Positions 8,652 through 16,531 of a DNA stretch of 22,387 nt are shown piece after piece. Position numbers and translations under genes: made by a program. Position 1 is the stretch's first letter. Each line of letters begins with the position of its first letter. The stretch lies in the NCBI GenBank assembly GCA_031378715.1, contig JANNEN010000009.1, forward strand, positions 1-22,387, in the 5' to 3' direction. The stretch is from Emticicia sp031378715 (GTDB lineage: Bacteria > Bacteroidota > Bacteroidia > Cytophagales > Spirosomataceae). Below the pieces are notes generated by a model. The model was not told the origin of the DNA, did no database searches, and saw only the letters and a list, made by a program, of their open reading frames with translations.

Positions 8652-9149
8652 ATGAAAACAATATTCTTGATATTGATATGCGTATCGGTGATGGCACAGC
8701 ACAAAGTTCCAGTCAATCAATCGAGAGCGGGTTGCGGGCCAGTAGCCGCAAAAAAGCAAACAAAAAACACTAAAATTATGACAAAAGAAGGCGAAAAAAA
8801 CGTACTCGGCACCGATTTGCAAATTGCAGGAAAATCTCCCCTGACAGGTTTTTATCGTGATGGTTTTTGCTCAACTGGTGACCTTGATGCGGGGGTTCAC
8901 GTAGTGGCGGCCGTCGTGACGGACAAGTTTTTGGCGTACTCAAAAGCCCGTGGCAATGACCTCATCACGCCCCACCCAGCCTACGGTTTCCCAGGTTTGA
9001 AAGCGGGTGATAAGTGGTGCCTTTGTGCCGCTCGTTGGAAAGAAGCCTACGATGCGGGTGTGGCTCCGCCCGTGGTTTTGGAAGCAACCCACGCCAAGGC
9101 ATTAGAATATGCGACCATTGAGCAACTTCGAGGAGTGGAAAAGCAGTAA
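8652..9149 (+). CDS. DUF2237 family protein with a signal-peptide-like extension
   Basis: From the ATG at 8652 the product has 165 residues. From residue 43 on (second ATG at 8778, 123 residues) it matches the usual DUF2237 family length and motifs: NVLG, SPLTGFYRDGFC, GNDLITPHP, FPGLKAGDKWCLCAARW, APPVVLEATH. The function of the family is unknown. The first 42 residues look like an export signal (hydrophobic MKTIFLILICVSVMAQ) plus a short linker. That is unexpected, since the family is normally thought to be cytoplasmic. Either this is a secreted variant or translation starts at 8778. A further in-frame TTG at 8643 is less likely than the ATG. The stop lies 11 bp from the convergent lipoprotein stop, with no terminator between. 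Confidence 0.82.
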   Translation: MKTIFLILICVSVMAQHKVPVNQSRAGCGPVAAKKQTKNTKIMTKEGEKNVLGTDLQIAGKSPLTGFYRDGFCSTGDLDAGVHVVAAVVTDKFLAYSKARGNDLITPHPAYGFPGLKAGDKWCLCAARWKEAYDAGVAPPVVLEATHAKALEYATIEQLRGVEKQ

Positions 9150-9160
9150 GATTTTCGGAT

Positions 9161-10342
9161 TCAATTTAACCATCTGCTGCATTTTCTTGTATATTGACTT
9201 TTATAGATTATTTTACGCACTGATGGTTCTCCAATGGTTTTCTTTATAAACTCTAAACTCGGTTTTCCATAATTTTGACCTTGTGTCAAGGCCGAAACGG
9301 TTATTTTGTTGCCTTCAATTTTGATGTATGGATAGTAGGTTGGTAATTCTAAATCAATAACTTTTTTGAGAGATAAGTTATTTTCGATGCTGTAAATTTC
9401 AGCATTTGTTGAGTTAATGACCACGTGAATCTGATTATTTGATGCTTTTGCAAACGAAGCATTACCACCATTAGGAACGCTAATTTTTTCTTCTTTCAAC
9501 TTGAAGTTTCTATCAAGAAATAATAAGTAAGTTGTTTGCTGAGTAAAATCTCGCTGGATAGCATACAAACCATTTTCATTAAAAATAGTGCTGGACAAGG
9601 AATGATTCGGTAGCGAAATATCCTTCGATTCAATTACTTTAAAATCAGTATCGTATCTACGCAAAAACTTTGTGCTTACTCCATTCACCCAAGATGATTC
9701 CAAGCCAAAAATCTCACCAGAAGGATAAATTTTATACTGATTGCTCATATTACCCCGTTCTGTATCATCTAATCCAAACTTTTCTATACCATTTTTGATA
9801 CTCAAAATACACAAAAACTGCTTGTATTTTGGGTTGACTAAGTCTGAAATAAGAATCTGTCCGTAGCCTAATATTTTATCTTCTTTCCAATAGTCAATGC
9901 CAAGTAGAGTAACTGTTTTGTCAGTGAATTTGTTAAAAAGTAGCGGTGTTTGCGAGGACAAGTTTGATAAAGAATCATACTTGAAAAGTTGGACAGGATT
10001 TGTGTCATTGAAGGAATAAACATTACTGGCACCGTCGCTTGACTGCCCATAAAAAATATCGCTGCTATTTAATTTTTCCCAAACGATATTACCGTTAAAA
10101 TCAATTTTTGCTGCAATGTTTTCAGTTTTGGCATAAATCTCACATTTTGTAGAATCTCCATTGGTATAATCTTTTTGTGTCCGCACGTAAAGTCCATTTT
10201 TGTTTGGAGTCGTTATCGAAAAATATTCATAATAATTAAAAATGGGTATTTTGCCTACAAATTCCTCTTTTCCTGTTAATGTATATTCTTCGCAACTTAT
10301 CAGCATTAAAAAAGCAATTATTAAAACGATTAAATTTTTCAT
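9161..10342 (-). CDS. Lipoprotein of unknown function
   Basis: A 393-residue predicted lipoprotein: a short signal sequence ending in the lipobox L-I-S-C, with Cys17 as the lipidated residue, followed by acidic residues (EEYT). I chose the ATG at 10342 over an in-frame TTG six bases upstream because it gives a normal-length signal. The mature part has many short Gly/Asn-rich beta-strand segments, for instance around the repeated patterns of asking, colouring and printing a value (NGLYVRT, NGIEKFGL, NGLYAIQRD), which could be blades of a beta-propeller. I do not recognise the family. It follows a barrel-like gene by 20 nt, so the pair is probably an operon. Base composition is visibly AT-rich. 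Confidence 0.62.
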   Translation of the reverse strand: MKNLIVLIIAFLMLISCEEYTLTGKEEFVGKIPIFNYYEYFSITTPNKNGLYVRTQKDYTNGDSTKCEIYAKTENIAAKIDFNGNIVWEKLNSSDIFYGQSSDGASNVYSFNDTNPVQLFKYDSLSNLSSQTPLLFNKFTDKTVTLLGIDYWKEDKILGYGQILISDLVNPKYKQFLCILSIKNGIEKFGLDDTERGNMSNQYKIYPSGEIFGLESSWVNGVSTKFLRRYDTDFKVIESKDISLPNHSLSSTIFNENGLYAIQRDFTQQTTYLLFLDRNFKLKEEKISVPNGGNASFAKASNNQIHVVINSTNAEIYSIENNLSLKKVIDLELPTYYPYIKIEGNKITVSALTQGQNYGKPSLEFIKKTIGEPSVRKIIYKSQYTRKCSRWLN

Positions 10343-10362
10343 ATACAATTGTGTTATTATTT

Positions 10363-10911
10363 TTAAAAAAGAAACCCTAAACTTAAACCTGGAAAAAGTG
10401 CAATCTTGCTTTCTCTTTTACGAAATAGGTTATCGCCATTCATGATTCTAAAAGTCTGTTGTGTATAAAAATAGGCATTGAAATTTATACCAATAAAAAT
10501 ATTATTTTCACGAAAAAGCTGAAATCTAATTCCAACGGAAGGGTTTGGAGTATAAAGGAATCGACTCCTAAAAACCCGATCTCGAGGCACAATTATTCCA
10601 CTGTAATTGAACACAAAGCTCAACCGTTTTTTTTCAATTACATAACTCACACTATGACTAAAAGAAAAAGGTAATGTTTCGGAAGGCTGAAAGAGAACAG
10701 GAGACCAACCAACACCTCCGCCAACTTCAAAATGATTGTTGTTTTTTCTGCTACTATCAGGCTTTGGCAACCAAACTGAACGGCGGAAACTTACACCCAC
10801 ATAGAGTGTTTCGTTGCCCCCATTCAGAAAAAACTGATTCTTTTTCTGAGTTTTCTTTTGTGCAAAACCTTCGGAATGAATCAAAAATAGTAGAACGAAA
10901 ATATATTTCAT
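10363..10911 (-). CDS. Small outer-membrane beta-barrel-like protein
   Basis: A 182-residue protein with a signal peptide (MKYIFVLLFLIHSEGFAQ). The rest consists of alternating hydrophobic/polar strands with aromatic residues at the ends (TLYVGVSFRRSVWL, FEVGGGVGWSPVLF, LSFVFNYSGIIV, NPSVGIRFQLF, NNIFIGINFNAYFY) and ends in LSLGFLF with a C-terminal Phe, as is typical of outer-membrane barrels assembled by BAM. About 8 strands are possible. The ATG at 10911 was chosen over the TTG three bases upstream. It lies 20 nt before the lipoprotein gene. No specific family is recognised and the barrel call is inference from the pattern. Confidence 0.55.
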   Translation of the reverse strand: MKYIFVLLFLIHSEGFAQKKTQKKNQFFLNGGNETLYVGVSFRRSVWLPKPDSSRKNNNHFEVGGGVGWSPVLFQPSETLPFSFSHSVSYVIEKKRLSFVFNYSGIIVPRDRVFRSRFLYTPNPSVGIRFQLFRENNIFIGINFNAYFYTQQTFRIMNGDNLFRKRESKIALFPGLSLGFLF

Positions 10912-10969
10912 CAAATCGGAAATTGTGGTTAAACATCATTGCAATCAAAACGCTTTGACTATAATTTTG

Positions 10970-10997
10970 TTTTACCATCTGTTATTTAACGGTAAAA
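10970..10997. repeat. Inverted repeat in a divergent intergenic region
   Basis: TTTTACC (10970-10976), 14 nt, GGTAAAA (10991-10997). It lies between the divergent barrel and DEAD-box genes, about 60 bp upstream of the barrel-gene start, and could be an operator. It is short enough to be chance. Confidence 0.3.
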
Positions 10998-11100
10998 TAT
11001 TTTCGGCTCGATGAATAATTGACGTAAATAGTTGATTATCAACGTTTTTGTAAACCTTGTCACAGAACTCGAAACCATAATTACTTTGCCTTATTTTCCG

Positions 11101-11108
11101 TACCTTTG
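11101..11108 (+). promoter_or_regulatory. -7 box of the DEAD-box helicase gene
   Basis: TACCTTTG exactly fits TAnnTTTG. No TTTG stands at the usual 18-21 bp upstream; the nearest (11085-11088) is 12 bp away. The start site would be near 11113, about 20 nt before the TTG start codon. Confidence 0.6.
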
Positions 11109-11132
11109 CAGCTCAAATAATACAAAATAGTT

Positions 11133-12242
11133 TTGGAAACATTCAAACAACTCGGCGTTTCGGATAATTTGGTGCAGGCATTGACCGAAATGAAAATCAC
11201 GAAACCCACCGAAATTCAGGAGAAAGCGATACCGTTTTTACTCAAAAACACCTCCGATTTTATTGGCCAAGCCCAAACGGGTACGGGCAAAACTGCCGCC
11301 TTTGGTATCCCACTTTTACAAAAAATCAAGGCCAATGATACCAACGTTCAAGCCTTGATATTATCGCCAACTCGGGAACTTTGCCAGCAAATCGCCAAGC
11401 AACTATTCAAGATGACAAAATACACCGAAAAGGTTTTTGTAGAAGCCGTTTTTGGTGGTGAATGGATAGAAATTCAGATAAAAAACCTGCAACGCCCCAC
11501 CCAGATAATCGTAGCAACCCCAGGCCGACTCATAGATTTGATTCAAAGAGAAGCAGTCAATTTGAGCCACGTAAAAACCCTCGTCCTTGATGAAGCCGAC
11601 GAAATGTTGAGCATGGGTTTCAAAGATGATATTGATGCCGTTTTGGCAAAAGTTCATAAAAACAGCAATACGTGGCTATTCTCGGCAACTCTTCCCGACG
11701 AACTACAAAGGTTGATTTTAAAGTATATGTCGCCCGATTTGCAGACCGTGCAGGTGAGCAAAACCGAAGTAGTCAATAGCTTGATAGAACACCAATTTTT
11801 TATCTGTGATATTACCCAAAAATTCGACTATTTGGTGCAGTTTCTGCAATCGCAAGGAGCAGCACGGGGAATCGTTTTTTGTCGCACAAAGGCTGATGCT
11901 CAGGTAGTTGCACGAAAATTAGTTGCCAAAAATATCGCCGCCGATGCCATTCACGGAGATTTGGAACAGCGAGATAGAGAGAAAGTCATGCGGGCGTTTA
12001 AGAACAAAAAAGTACAGGTTTTGGTGGCTACTGATATTTCGGCCCGAGGAATTGATGTCGAAGGATTGGCTTACGTAGCCCACTACCAACTTCCCGATCA
12101 AATAGAATATTATACCCACCGAAGCGGCCGCACGGCTCGGGCAGGTAAGCGGGGTATTTCGATATGCTTTGTGTCGAAAGAAGATTTACAGATGCTCACC
12201 AAAATCGAAAAGACCTTGAAGATTAAGTTTTTGAAGGTATAA
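11133..12242 (+). CDS. DEAD-box RNA helicase, core only
   Basis: A 369-residue ATP-dependent RNA helicase consisting of the two RecA-like domains with almost no tail. In order: Q motif TKPTEIQ (23-29), motif I AQTGTGKT (47-54), PTREL (79-83), TPGR (129-132), DEAD (153-156), SAT (184-186), IVFCRTK (247-253), ATDISARGID (299-308) and HRSGRTARAG (329-338). The start codon is TTG at 11133: METFKQLG matches the usual N-terminus of the family, and the first in-frame ATG (residue 20) would cut into the Q motif region. Likely roles are RNA unwinding in ribosome assembly, cold adaptation or mRNA turnover; without a C-terminal extension the subfamily cannot be settled. Confidence 0.92.
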   Translation: METFKQLGVSDNLVQALTEMKITKPTEIQEKAIPFLLKNTSDFIGQAQTGTGKTAAFGIPLLQKIKANDTNVQALILSPTRELCQQIAKQLFKMTKYTEKVFVEAVFGGEWIEIQIKNLQRPTQIIVATPGRLIDLIQREAVNLSHVKTLVLDEADEMLSMGFKDDIDAVLAKVHKNSNTWLFSATLPDELQRLILKYMSPDLQTVQVSKTEVVNSLIEHQFFICDITQKFDYLVQFLQSQGAARGIVFCRTKADAQVVARKLVAKNIAADAIHGDLEQRDREKVMRAFKNKKVQVLVATDISARGIDVEGLAYVAHYQLPDQIEYYTHRSGRTARAGKRGISICFVSKEDLQMLTKIEKTLKIKFLKV

Positions 12243-12262
12243 AGTTCGGTGCATTAAAATTT

Positions 12263-12301
12263 AAACCTATATGGTCTTCAAGACCTTATAGGTTTTTTTT
12301 T
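12263..12301 (+). terminator. Terminator of the DEAD-box helicase gene
   Basis: AAACCTATATGGTC, loop TTCAA, GACCTTATAGGTTT (one mismatched pair), then a run of T. It is immediately followed by the -7 box of the next gene. Confidence 0.88.
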
Positions 12302-12303
12302 GT

Positions 12304-12311
12304 TATCTTTG
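12304..12311 (+). promoter_or_regulatory. -7 box of the UvrD/PcrA gene
   Basis: TATCTTTG fits TAnnTTTG and lies 3 bp after the T-tract of the preceding terminator, so the -33 region would fall inside the hairpin. The leader would be about 15 nt. Confidence 0.6.
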
Positions 12312-12330
12312 CAGTCCAAAAAAGAAACCG

Positions 12331-14634
12331 ATGGCAAAAGATAATTACTTAGAAAAACTCAACGCTCCCCAACGAGAAGCCGTAACTCACCCCGAAGGCC
12401 CGCTGATGATTATTGCGGGGGCGGGTTCGGGCAAAACCCGTGTGCTTACCTATCGTATTGCGTGGCTGATTGAGCAAGGCGTTGATCCGTTTAATATTTT
12501 GTCACTAACGTTTACAAATAAAGCAGCGGGCGAGATGCGTCAGCGAGTTGAGGCCGTCATTGGGAGTGATGCCAAAAATCTTTGGATGGGGACTTTTCAC
12601 TCGGTTTTTGCCAAAATCTTGCGTTTTGAAGGAAAAAGGCTCGGTTATACCTCCGATTTTACGATTTATGACACCGACGATTCCAAATCTTTGATGCGGT
12701 CGATAATCAAAGAATTGGCTCTTGATGACAAGACCTATAAAGTAAATTATGTACTCAACCGTATTTCGAGTGCCAAAAATGCTTTGGTTTCGTGGGAATC
12801 TTATGCCGATAATCCCGTTTATATGGAAGATGATAAAGCCGCCCGAATGCCCGAAATCGGACGGCTTTACAAAATGTTTGTGCTGCGGTGCTTTCAAGCC
12901 AATGCCATGGATTTTGATGATTTGTTGTATAATACGAACATACTTTTTCGCGATCATCTTGACGTACTAAACAAATATCAGCACAAATTCAAGCACGTCA
13001 TGGTCGATGAGTTTCAGGATACCAACGTGTCGCAGTATCTCATTACCCGAAAGCTATCTTCGGTACACCAAAATATCTGCATCGTGGGCGATGATGCCCA
13101 AAGTATTTATGCTTTTCGGGGGGCAAATATTCAGAATATCCTCAACTTCAAGGCCGATTATCCCGATTTGAAAGTCGTAAAGCTCGAACAAAATTATCGC
13201 TCCACCCAAAATATCGTCAATGCCGCCAACTCGGTCATTGCCCGAAATAAAGAGCAGTTGGAGAAAAATGTTTTTTCAGAAAACGAAGAGGGTAGCAAAA
13301 TTGATGTCATCAAAGCAGCTTCGGATAACGAAGAAGGAAACCTAATTGCAAGCAATATTTTTGAGGAAAAAAATAATAATAGCTTAAAAAATACCGATTT
13401 TGCGATACTTTACCGCACCAATGCTCAGTCGAGAGCTTTTGAAGAAGCATTACGAAAACGTGCCATCAAGTACCGAATCGTTGGCGGATTGTCGTTTTAT
13501 CAACGCAAGGAAATCAAAGATTTATTGGGCTATTTGCGTTTTACGATTAATCAAAGCGATACCGAAGCCTTCAAACGAATCATTAATTTGCCCAAACGAG
13601 GCATCGGTGATACGACCGTGGCCAAAATCGTGGTAACGGCCGCCGAAAACAACAAAACTATTTGGGAAGTTGTGAGCAACATCAACGAATATGTAGCTGG
13701 ACGTGCCGCCCAAACGATTGATGATTTTGCGACGCTCATCAAAAGCTACGGCTTGATGATTGAGGAAGGCAAAGATGCCCACACGGTGGCCTCGTACATC
13801 GCCAAAACTTCGGGATTGATGAAAGAACTCTACGACGATAAGACCGTTGAGGGCTTGGCTCGCTACGAAAATATTCAAGAATTGCTAAACTCCATCAAGC
13901 AATTTGTCGATAATCCCGAAAACGAAGAGGTAACGTTAAGCACATTCTTGCAAACCGTTACGTTGATGACCACCGCCGACCAAGAAGATGAAGACGGCGA
14001 CCACGACCGTGTAACACTTATGACGATTCACGGGGCAAAGGGTTTGGAGTTTAAGTACGTTTATATTGTGGGCTTGGAGGAAAACCTTTTTCCTTCGCAA
14101 ATGATGCTCTCCAAACGCACCGATTTGGAGGAAGAACGCCGCTTGTTTTACGTGGCCATCACCCGTGCTGAAAAGAAACTTACGCTGAGTTATGCCGAAA
14201 GTCGCTACAATTATGGTCGCTTGAATTATTGCGAACCAAGTCGTTTTTTGGAAGAAATAGACAAACAATACCTCCAAACGGCTCGTGGAAGAGTGATTTC
14301 GTACGGTAATAATGAAGCCCGCAACGACCGACCAGCCAGCAAGCCCGTGTCGGCAAGTTTGCCGTTTTCAAAGAAAGAAGCTATTATCTCGAATCTAAAA
14401 TCGGTGCGAACGGCAACGCCCATAAATCATACCCCAACGGGCGATTTTGTGGCGAGTGATATCACAGGTCTGAAAGAAGGCGACAAGGTAGAACACCCAA
14501 AATTTGGTTTCGGCAGCGTAACCAAAATGGACATCAACGGCAACGACCGCAAAGCCACCATAAAATTTGATGCCCAAGGGCAAGGCGAAAAAACGTTATT
14601 GTTGAGCTTTGCGAAGTTGCGGATTGTGGAGTAG
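12331..14634 (+). CDS. UvrD/PcrA-type ATP-dependent DNA helicase
   Basis: A 767-residue superfamily 1A helicase that translocates 3' to 5' on DNA in nucleotide excision repair, mismatch repair and removal of stalled complexes. Visible motifs: N-terminal QREAV, Walker A GAGSGKT (30-36), LTFTNKAAGEMR (59-70), TFHS (88-91), Walker B VDEFQDTN (225-232), DDAQSIYAFRGA, QNYRST, then TIHGAKGLEF and the arginine-finger region YVAITRAEKKL. The last 50 residues (GDKVEHPKFGFGSVTKM...) match the Tudor-like C-terminal domain through which PcrA/UvrD contacts RNA polymerase. Length and domain set are normal for the family. It has its own -7 box and terminator, so it is probably monocistronic. Confidence 0.95.
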   Translation: MAKDNYLEKLNAPQREAVTHPEGPLMIIAGAGSGKTRVLTYRIAWLIEQGVDPFNILSLTFTNKAAGEMRQRVEAVIGSDAKNLWMGTFHSVFAKILRFEGKRLGYTSDFTIYDTDDSKSLMRSIIKELALDDKTYKVNYVLNRISSAKNALVSWESYADNPVYMEDDKAARMPEIGRLYKMFVLRCFQANAMDFDDLLYNTNILFRDHLDVLNKYQHKFKHVMVDEFQDTNVSQYLITRKLSSVHQNICIVGDDAQSIYAFRGANIQNILNFKADYPDLKVVKLEQNYRSTQNIVNAANSVIARNKEQLEKNVFSENEEGSKIDVIKAASDNEEGNLIASNIFEEKNNNSLKNTDFAILYRTNAQSRAFEEALRKRAIKYRIVGGLSFYQRKEIKDLLGYLRFTINQSDTEAFKRIINLPKRGIGDTTVAKIVVTAAENNKTIWEVVSNINEYVAGRAAQTIDDFATLIKSYGLMIEEGKDAHTVASYIAKTSGLMKELYDDKTVEGLARYENIQELLNSIKQFVDNPENEEVTLSTFLQTVTLMTTADQEDEDGDHDRVTLMTIHGAKGLEFKYVYIVGLEENLFPSQMMLSKRTDLEEERRLFYVAITRAEKKLTLSYAESRYNYGRLNYCEPSRFLEEIDKQYLQTARGRVISYGNNEARNDRPASKPVSASLPFSKKEAIISNLKSVRTATPINHTPTGDFVASDITGLKEGDKVEHPKFGFGSVTKMDINGNDRKATIKFDAQGQGEKTLLLSFAKLRIVE

Positions 14635-14650
14635 GAAAGGTTAATCGGCG

Positions 14651-14701
14651 ACGGAAGTCTTCGCTTCGAGGGGGGACGCCCAGTCCGAAGACTTCCGTTT
14701 T
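14651..14701. terminator. Bidirectional terminator with a long loop
   Basis: ACGGAAGTCTTCG (14651-14663), a 22-nt loop, CGAAGACTTCCGT (14686-14698), then TTT. The stem is a perfect 13 bp and lies between convergent stops of the helicase and the ccm operon. Confidence 0.82.
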
Positions 14702-14704
14702 CGA

Positions 14705-15091
14705 TTACAGAAACCTCGCTTTCAATTCCGCCGTAGGCATACGACAGGCATCGGTTCGTCCGAACATTCTATAACGATTTCGGGCAATTAAATCATAAAC
14801 TGGATTTCGGAGAAAAGCAGGAATGAGCTTGAAAACGTAGAAAATTTGCCAGAAACCGTCCATATTTCGGACAATTTCCAGAGCTGCATCGGATTTTTGG
14901 TAGATTACCCCTTCTTTTTCTAAAATGATACTATCAAAATTATCTTGTTTTAAACCGTATTTTTTTAAAATCTCCTGCCCAATATCCGACTGTAAAGCGG
15001 CAAATTTGAACACACCTTTGCTATCTCTATCAATGACAAAATTAATGGAGGCATTGCAAAAATTACAAACACCGTCAAACAAAACTATCAT
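14705..15091 (-). CDS. DCC-family (DUF393) thiol protein
   Basis: A 128-residue protein of the DUF393/DCC family, predicted thiol-disulfide oxidoreductases. The N-terminus carries the defining FDGVCNFCN motif (Cys9 and Cys12 in a C-x-x-C), and the C-terminal part keeps YDLIARNRYRMFGRTDAC, which is typical of the family. There is no signal peptide, so it should be cytoplasmic. Its ATG overlaps the stop of the preceding ccmE by 4 nt (ATGA), which implies translational coupling and expression with the cytochrome c maturation genes. A role in thiol or heme redox handling there is inference. It is the last gene before a strong terminator. Confidence 0.88.
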   Translation of the reverse strand: MIVLFDGVCNFCNASINFVIDRDSKGVFKFAALQSDIGQEILKKYGLKQDNFDSIILEKEGVIYQKSDAALEIVRNMDGFWQIFYVFKLIPAFLRNPVYDLIARNRYRMFGRTDACRMPTAELKARFL

Positions 15092-15537
15092 TGCATCGAA
15101 ACAGTTTTCTTAGGTTCTTCGGCTTGCAGGCCTTTCTCGTTGTTGTACTTTGAGGGGCATTTCAGCAAAATCTGCTCGGCATTGAAGCATCTGTTTGCCA
15201 AATCCATTTTGCCAACGACTACTACTTTTTCTGACTTGTCCAAATCAGCGGGCTTTGGTTGGTTATAGACCACTTTCGACTCATAATTGAGTGAGTCAAT
15301 CATCACAAATTCAAAGCGATTGGGGTCAATCGAAGGCTCGTAAACCATTCCTGCGAAATTTCCCGAAGCGTCTTTTTTTAGCGAACCCACCACGTGCATT
15401 GATTTGGTACTACCGTCTTTGGCTACTTGTTCGGCTTCACCAAAACTTACATACGTACTGGCATCACCAACGGTCGAGATGATAATTGCAATGGCAACGG
15501 CAATTACGCCAAGAGCCATAATGTGCGATTTTTTCAT
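15088..15537 (-). CDS. ccmE: CcmE heme chaperone, CxxxY variant
   Basis: A 149-residue membrane-anchored OB-fold protein that receives heme from CcmC and carries it to the heme lyase during c-type cytochrome maturation. An N-terminal hydrophobic anchor spans about residues 7-22. The beta domain includes VVGSLKKD, FEFVMID, VVVVGKMD and FNAEQILLKCPSKY. In E. coli the heme-binding residue is His130 in an HxxxY motif; here the equivalent place reads Cys127-Pro-Ser-Lys-Tyr131, that is CxxxY. This variant is known from archaea and Desulfovibrio, where the system also lacks some other components. The start overlaps the ccmD stop by 4 nt. The identity is firm; the chemistry of heme attachment is by analogy. 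Confidence 0.93.
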   Translation of the reverse strand: MKKSHIMALGVIAVAIAIIISTVGDASTYVSFGEAEQVAKDGSTKSMHVVGSLKKDASGNFAGMVYEPSIDPNRFEFVMIDSLNYESKVVYNQPKPADLDKSEKVVVVGKMDLANRCFNAEQILLKCPSKYNNEKGLQAEEPKKTVSMQ

Positions 15538-15740
15538 GATTTTAAGTTTTTTTCTATCTTGTTTATCTTTCTATCTAACGAAATTAAATAGACAATGATT
15601 CCAACAAAAACTACGACAATAACACCCACCACGACCCAAATTTTGCCATCGGCACGCATACCATCAGCCATCGTTACTTCTTGGGCAAATAGATTTGTTG
15701 AGGTGAGTAGTACGATTAAAAATAATAAGATTTTTTTCAC
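15534..15740 (-). CDS. ccmD: CcmD-like small membrane protein
   Basis: A 68-residue protein with an N-terminal signal-like segment (MKKILLFLIVLLTSTNLFAQ), a transmembrane helix at about 34-53, and the tail LDRKINKIEKNLK that resembles CcmD-family proteins of Bacteroidota. CcmD helps release holo-CcmE from the CcmABC complex. The start codon is GTG at 15740: the first in-frame ATG (residue 24) would remove the signal segment. It lies between ccmC (75 nt away) and ccmE (4-nt overlap), which supports the call for a protein that is otherwise too short to assign with confidence. Confidence 0.85.
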   Translation of the reverse strand: MKKILLFLIVLLTSTNLFAQEVTMADGMRADGKIWVVVGVIVVVFVGIIVYLISLDRKINKIEKNLKS

Positions 15741-15815
15741 TGGTTGTTAAATTTTTAAAGTTTTACAAAAAAAACAGTATTGCTATTTTAGTGGTCGGGT
15801 ACAGAATCCAAATGA

Positions 15816-16472
15816 CTATTCGCCCAAACGTTCGACGATTCGCAGACGAATACGCAAGCTCGTAATCCAGACACCGAGCAAGGTCCAGCCGATGATGGCG
15901 GGGTAGAAAACCATTCGCATACCGTTGTCCATGTCGTATTTTCCGAAAGCTGGATTACCGCCGTTGCCTGGGTGTAGCGAGTCGGTGATTCTTGGTAAAA
16001 TCCAAACCAATGGAATGAACGTGGCAAAGGCAAAAATATTGTAAATGGCTGATAGTCTGGCTCTTCGCTGTTCGTCTTCAAACGAACTACGCAAAACAAA
16101 ATAAGCTGAATATATTAAAAGTCCAACTTCTACGGCAATGATTTTCGGGTCTTTCGGTAGCCAATCGCCCCAAGTATATTGTCCCCAAAGCGAACCCGTG
16201 ATGAAACCCAAGATACCAAAAAGTATGGAAACGTTGGCAAATTCAACCGAAAATTCATCGTCCTGAATCTGACCAGTGCGTAGATACTTGATGGCAAACC
16301 ACATAGAAGTTATCATCAGAGCCATCATACCGAACCAAAGTGGCACGTGAAAATAAACGTTCCGAATAGTTTCGTTCAAAATCGGCTGACGTGGCACAAG
16401 TCCCGTCAAACCTTGAATAATTGTGTAGATGAGCAGCGTCACACACAAGACTTTCCACCAAGTTTTTTTCAT
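15816..16472 (-). CDS. ccmC: CcmC heme-handling membrane protein
   Basis: A 218-residue integral membrane protein of the CcmC/CcmF/CcsA heme-handling superfamily with about six transmembrane helices. It presents heme to CcmE at the outer face of the membrane. The two expected external His ligands are visible: His42 in YFHVPLWFG and His167 in DSLHPGNGG. The loop between them corresponds to the WWD domain, but reads TWGDWLPKDPK (about 100-110): the Asp-Pro-Lys is kept while the core Trp pair appears replaced by Leu and Lys, although Trp96, Trp101 and Trp104 are nearby. It stands 59 nt downstream of ccmB in the operon. Confidence 0.93.
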   Translation of the reverse strand: MKKTWWKVLCVTLLIYTIIQGLTGLVPRQPILNETIRNVYFHVPLWFGMMALMITSMWFAIKYLRTGQIQDDEFSVEFANVSILFGILGFITGSLWGQYTWGDWLPKDPKIIAVEVGLLIYSAYFVLRSSFEDEQRRARLSAIYNIFAFATFIPLVWILPRITDSLHPGNGGNPAFGKYDMDNGMRMVFYPAIIGWTLLGVWITSLRIRLRIVERLGE

Positions 16473-16531
16473 AAAATAAAAGCTCCCGCCCCCGAGGAGA
16501 GTTTTTTATTCCCCTTCTGGGGTTAGGAGGC
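16473..16531 (-). repeat. G/C-rich hairpin spacer between ccmB and ccmC
   Basis: This 59-bp spacer holds CCCCTTCTGGGG (16511-16522, a 4-bp stem with 4-nt loop) and a GC-rich block around 16481-16498 (CTCCCGCCCCCGAGGAG). The composition contrasts with the surrounding coding sequence and resembles the C/G-block intergenic repeats often seen in Bacteroidota genomes. Its copy number cannot be judged from one window. Confidence 0.35.

Noticed and set aside
8532..8822. 96-codon minus-strand reading frame over the DUF2237 start and upstream gap
   Set aside because: It overlaps the clearly coding DUF2237 gene antisense, shows no recognisable domain and is rich in Cys and Phe as expected of an antisense frame.
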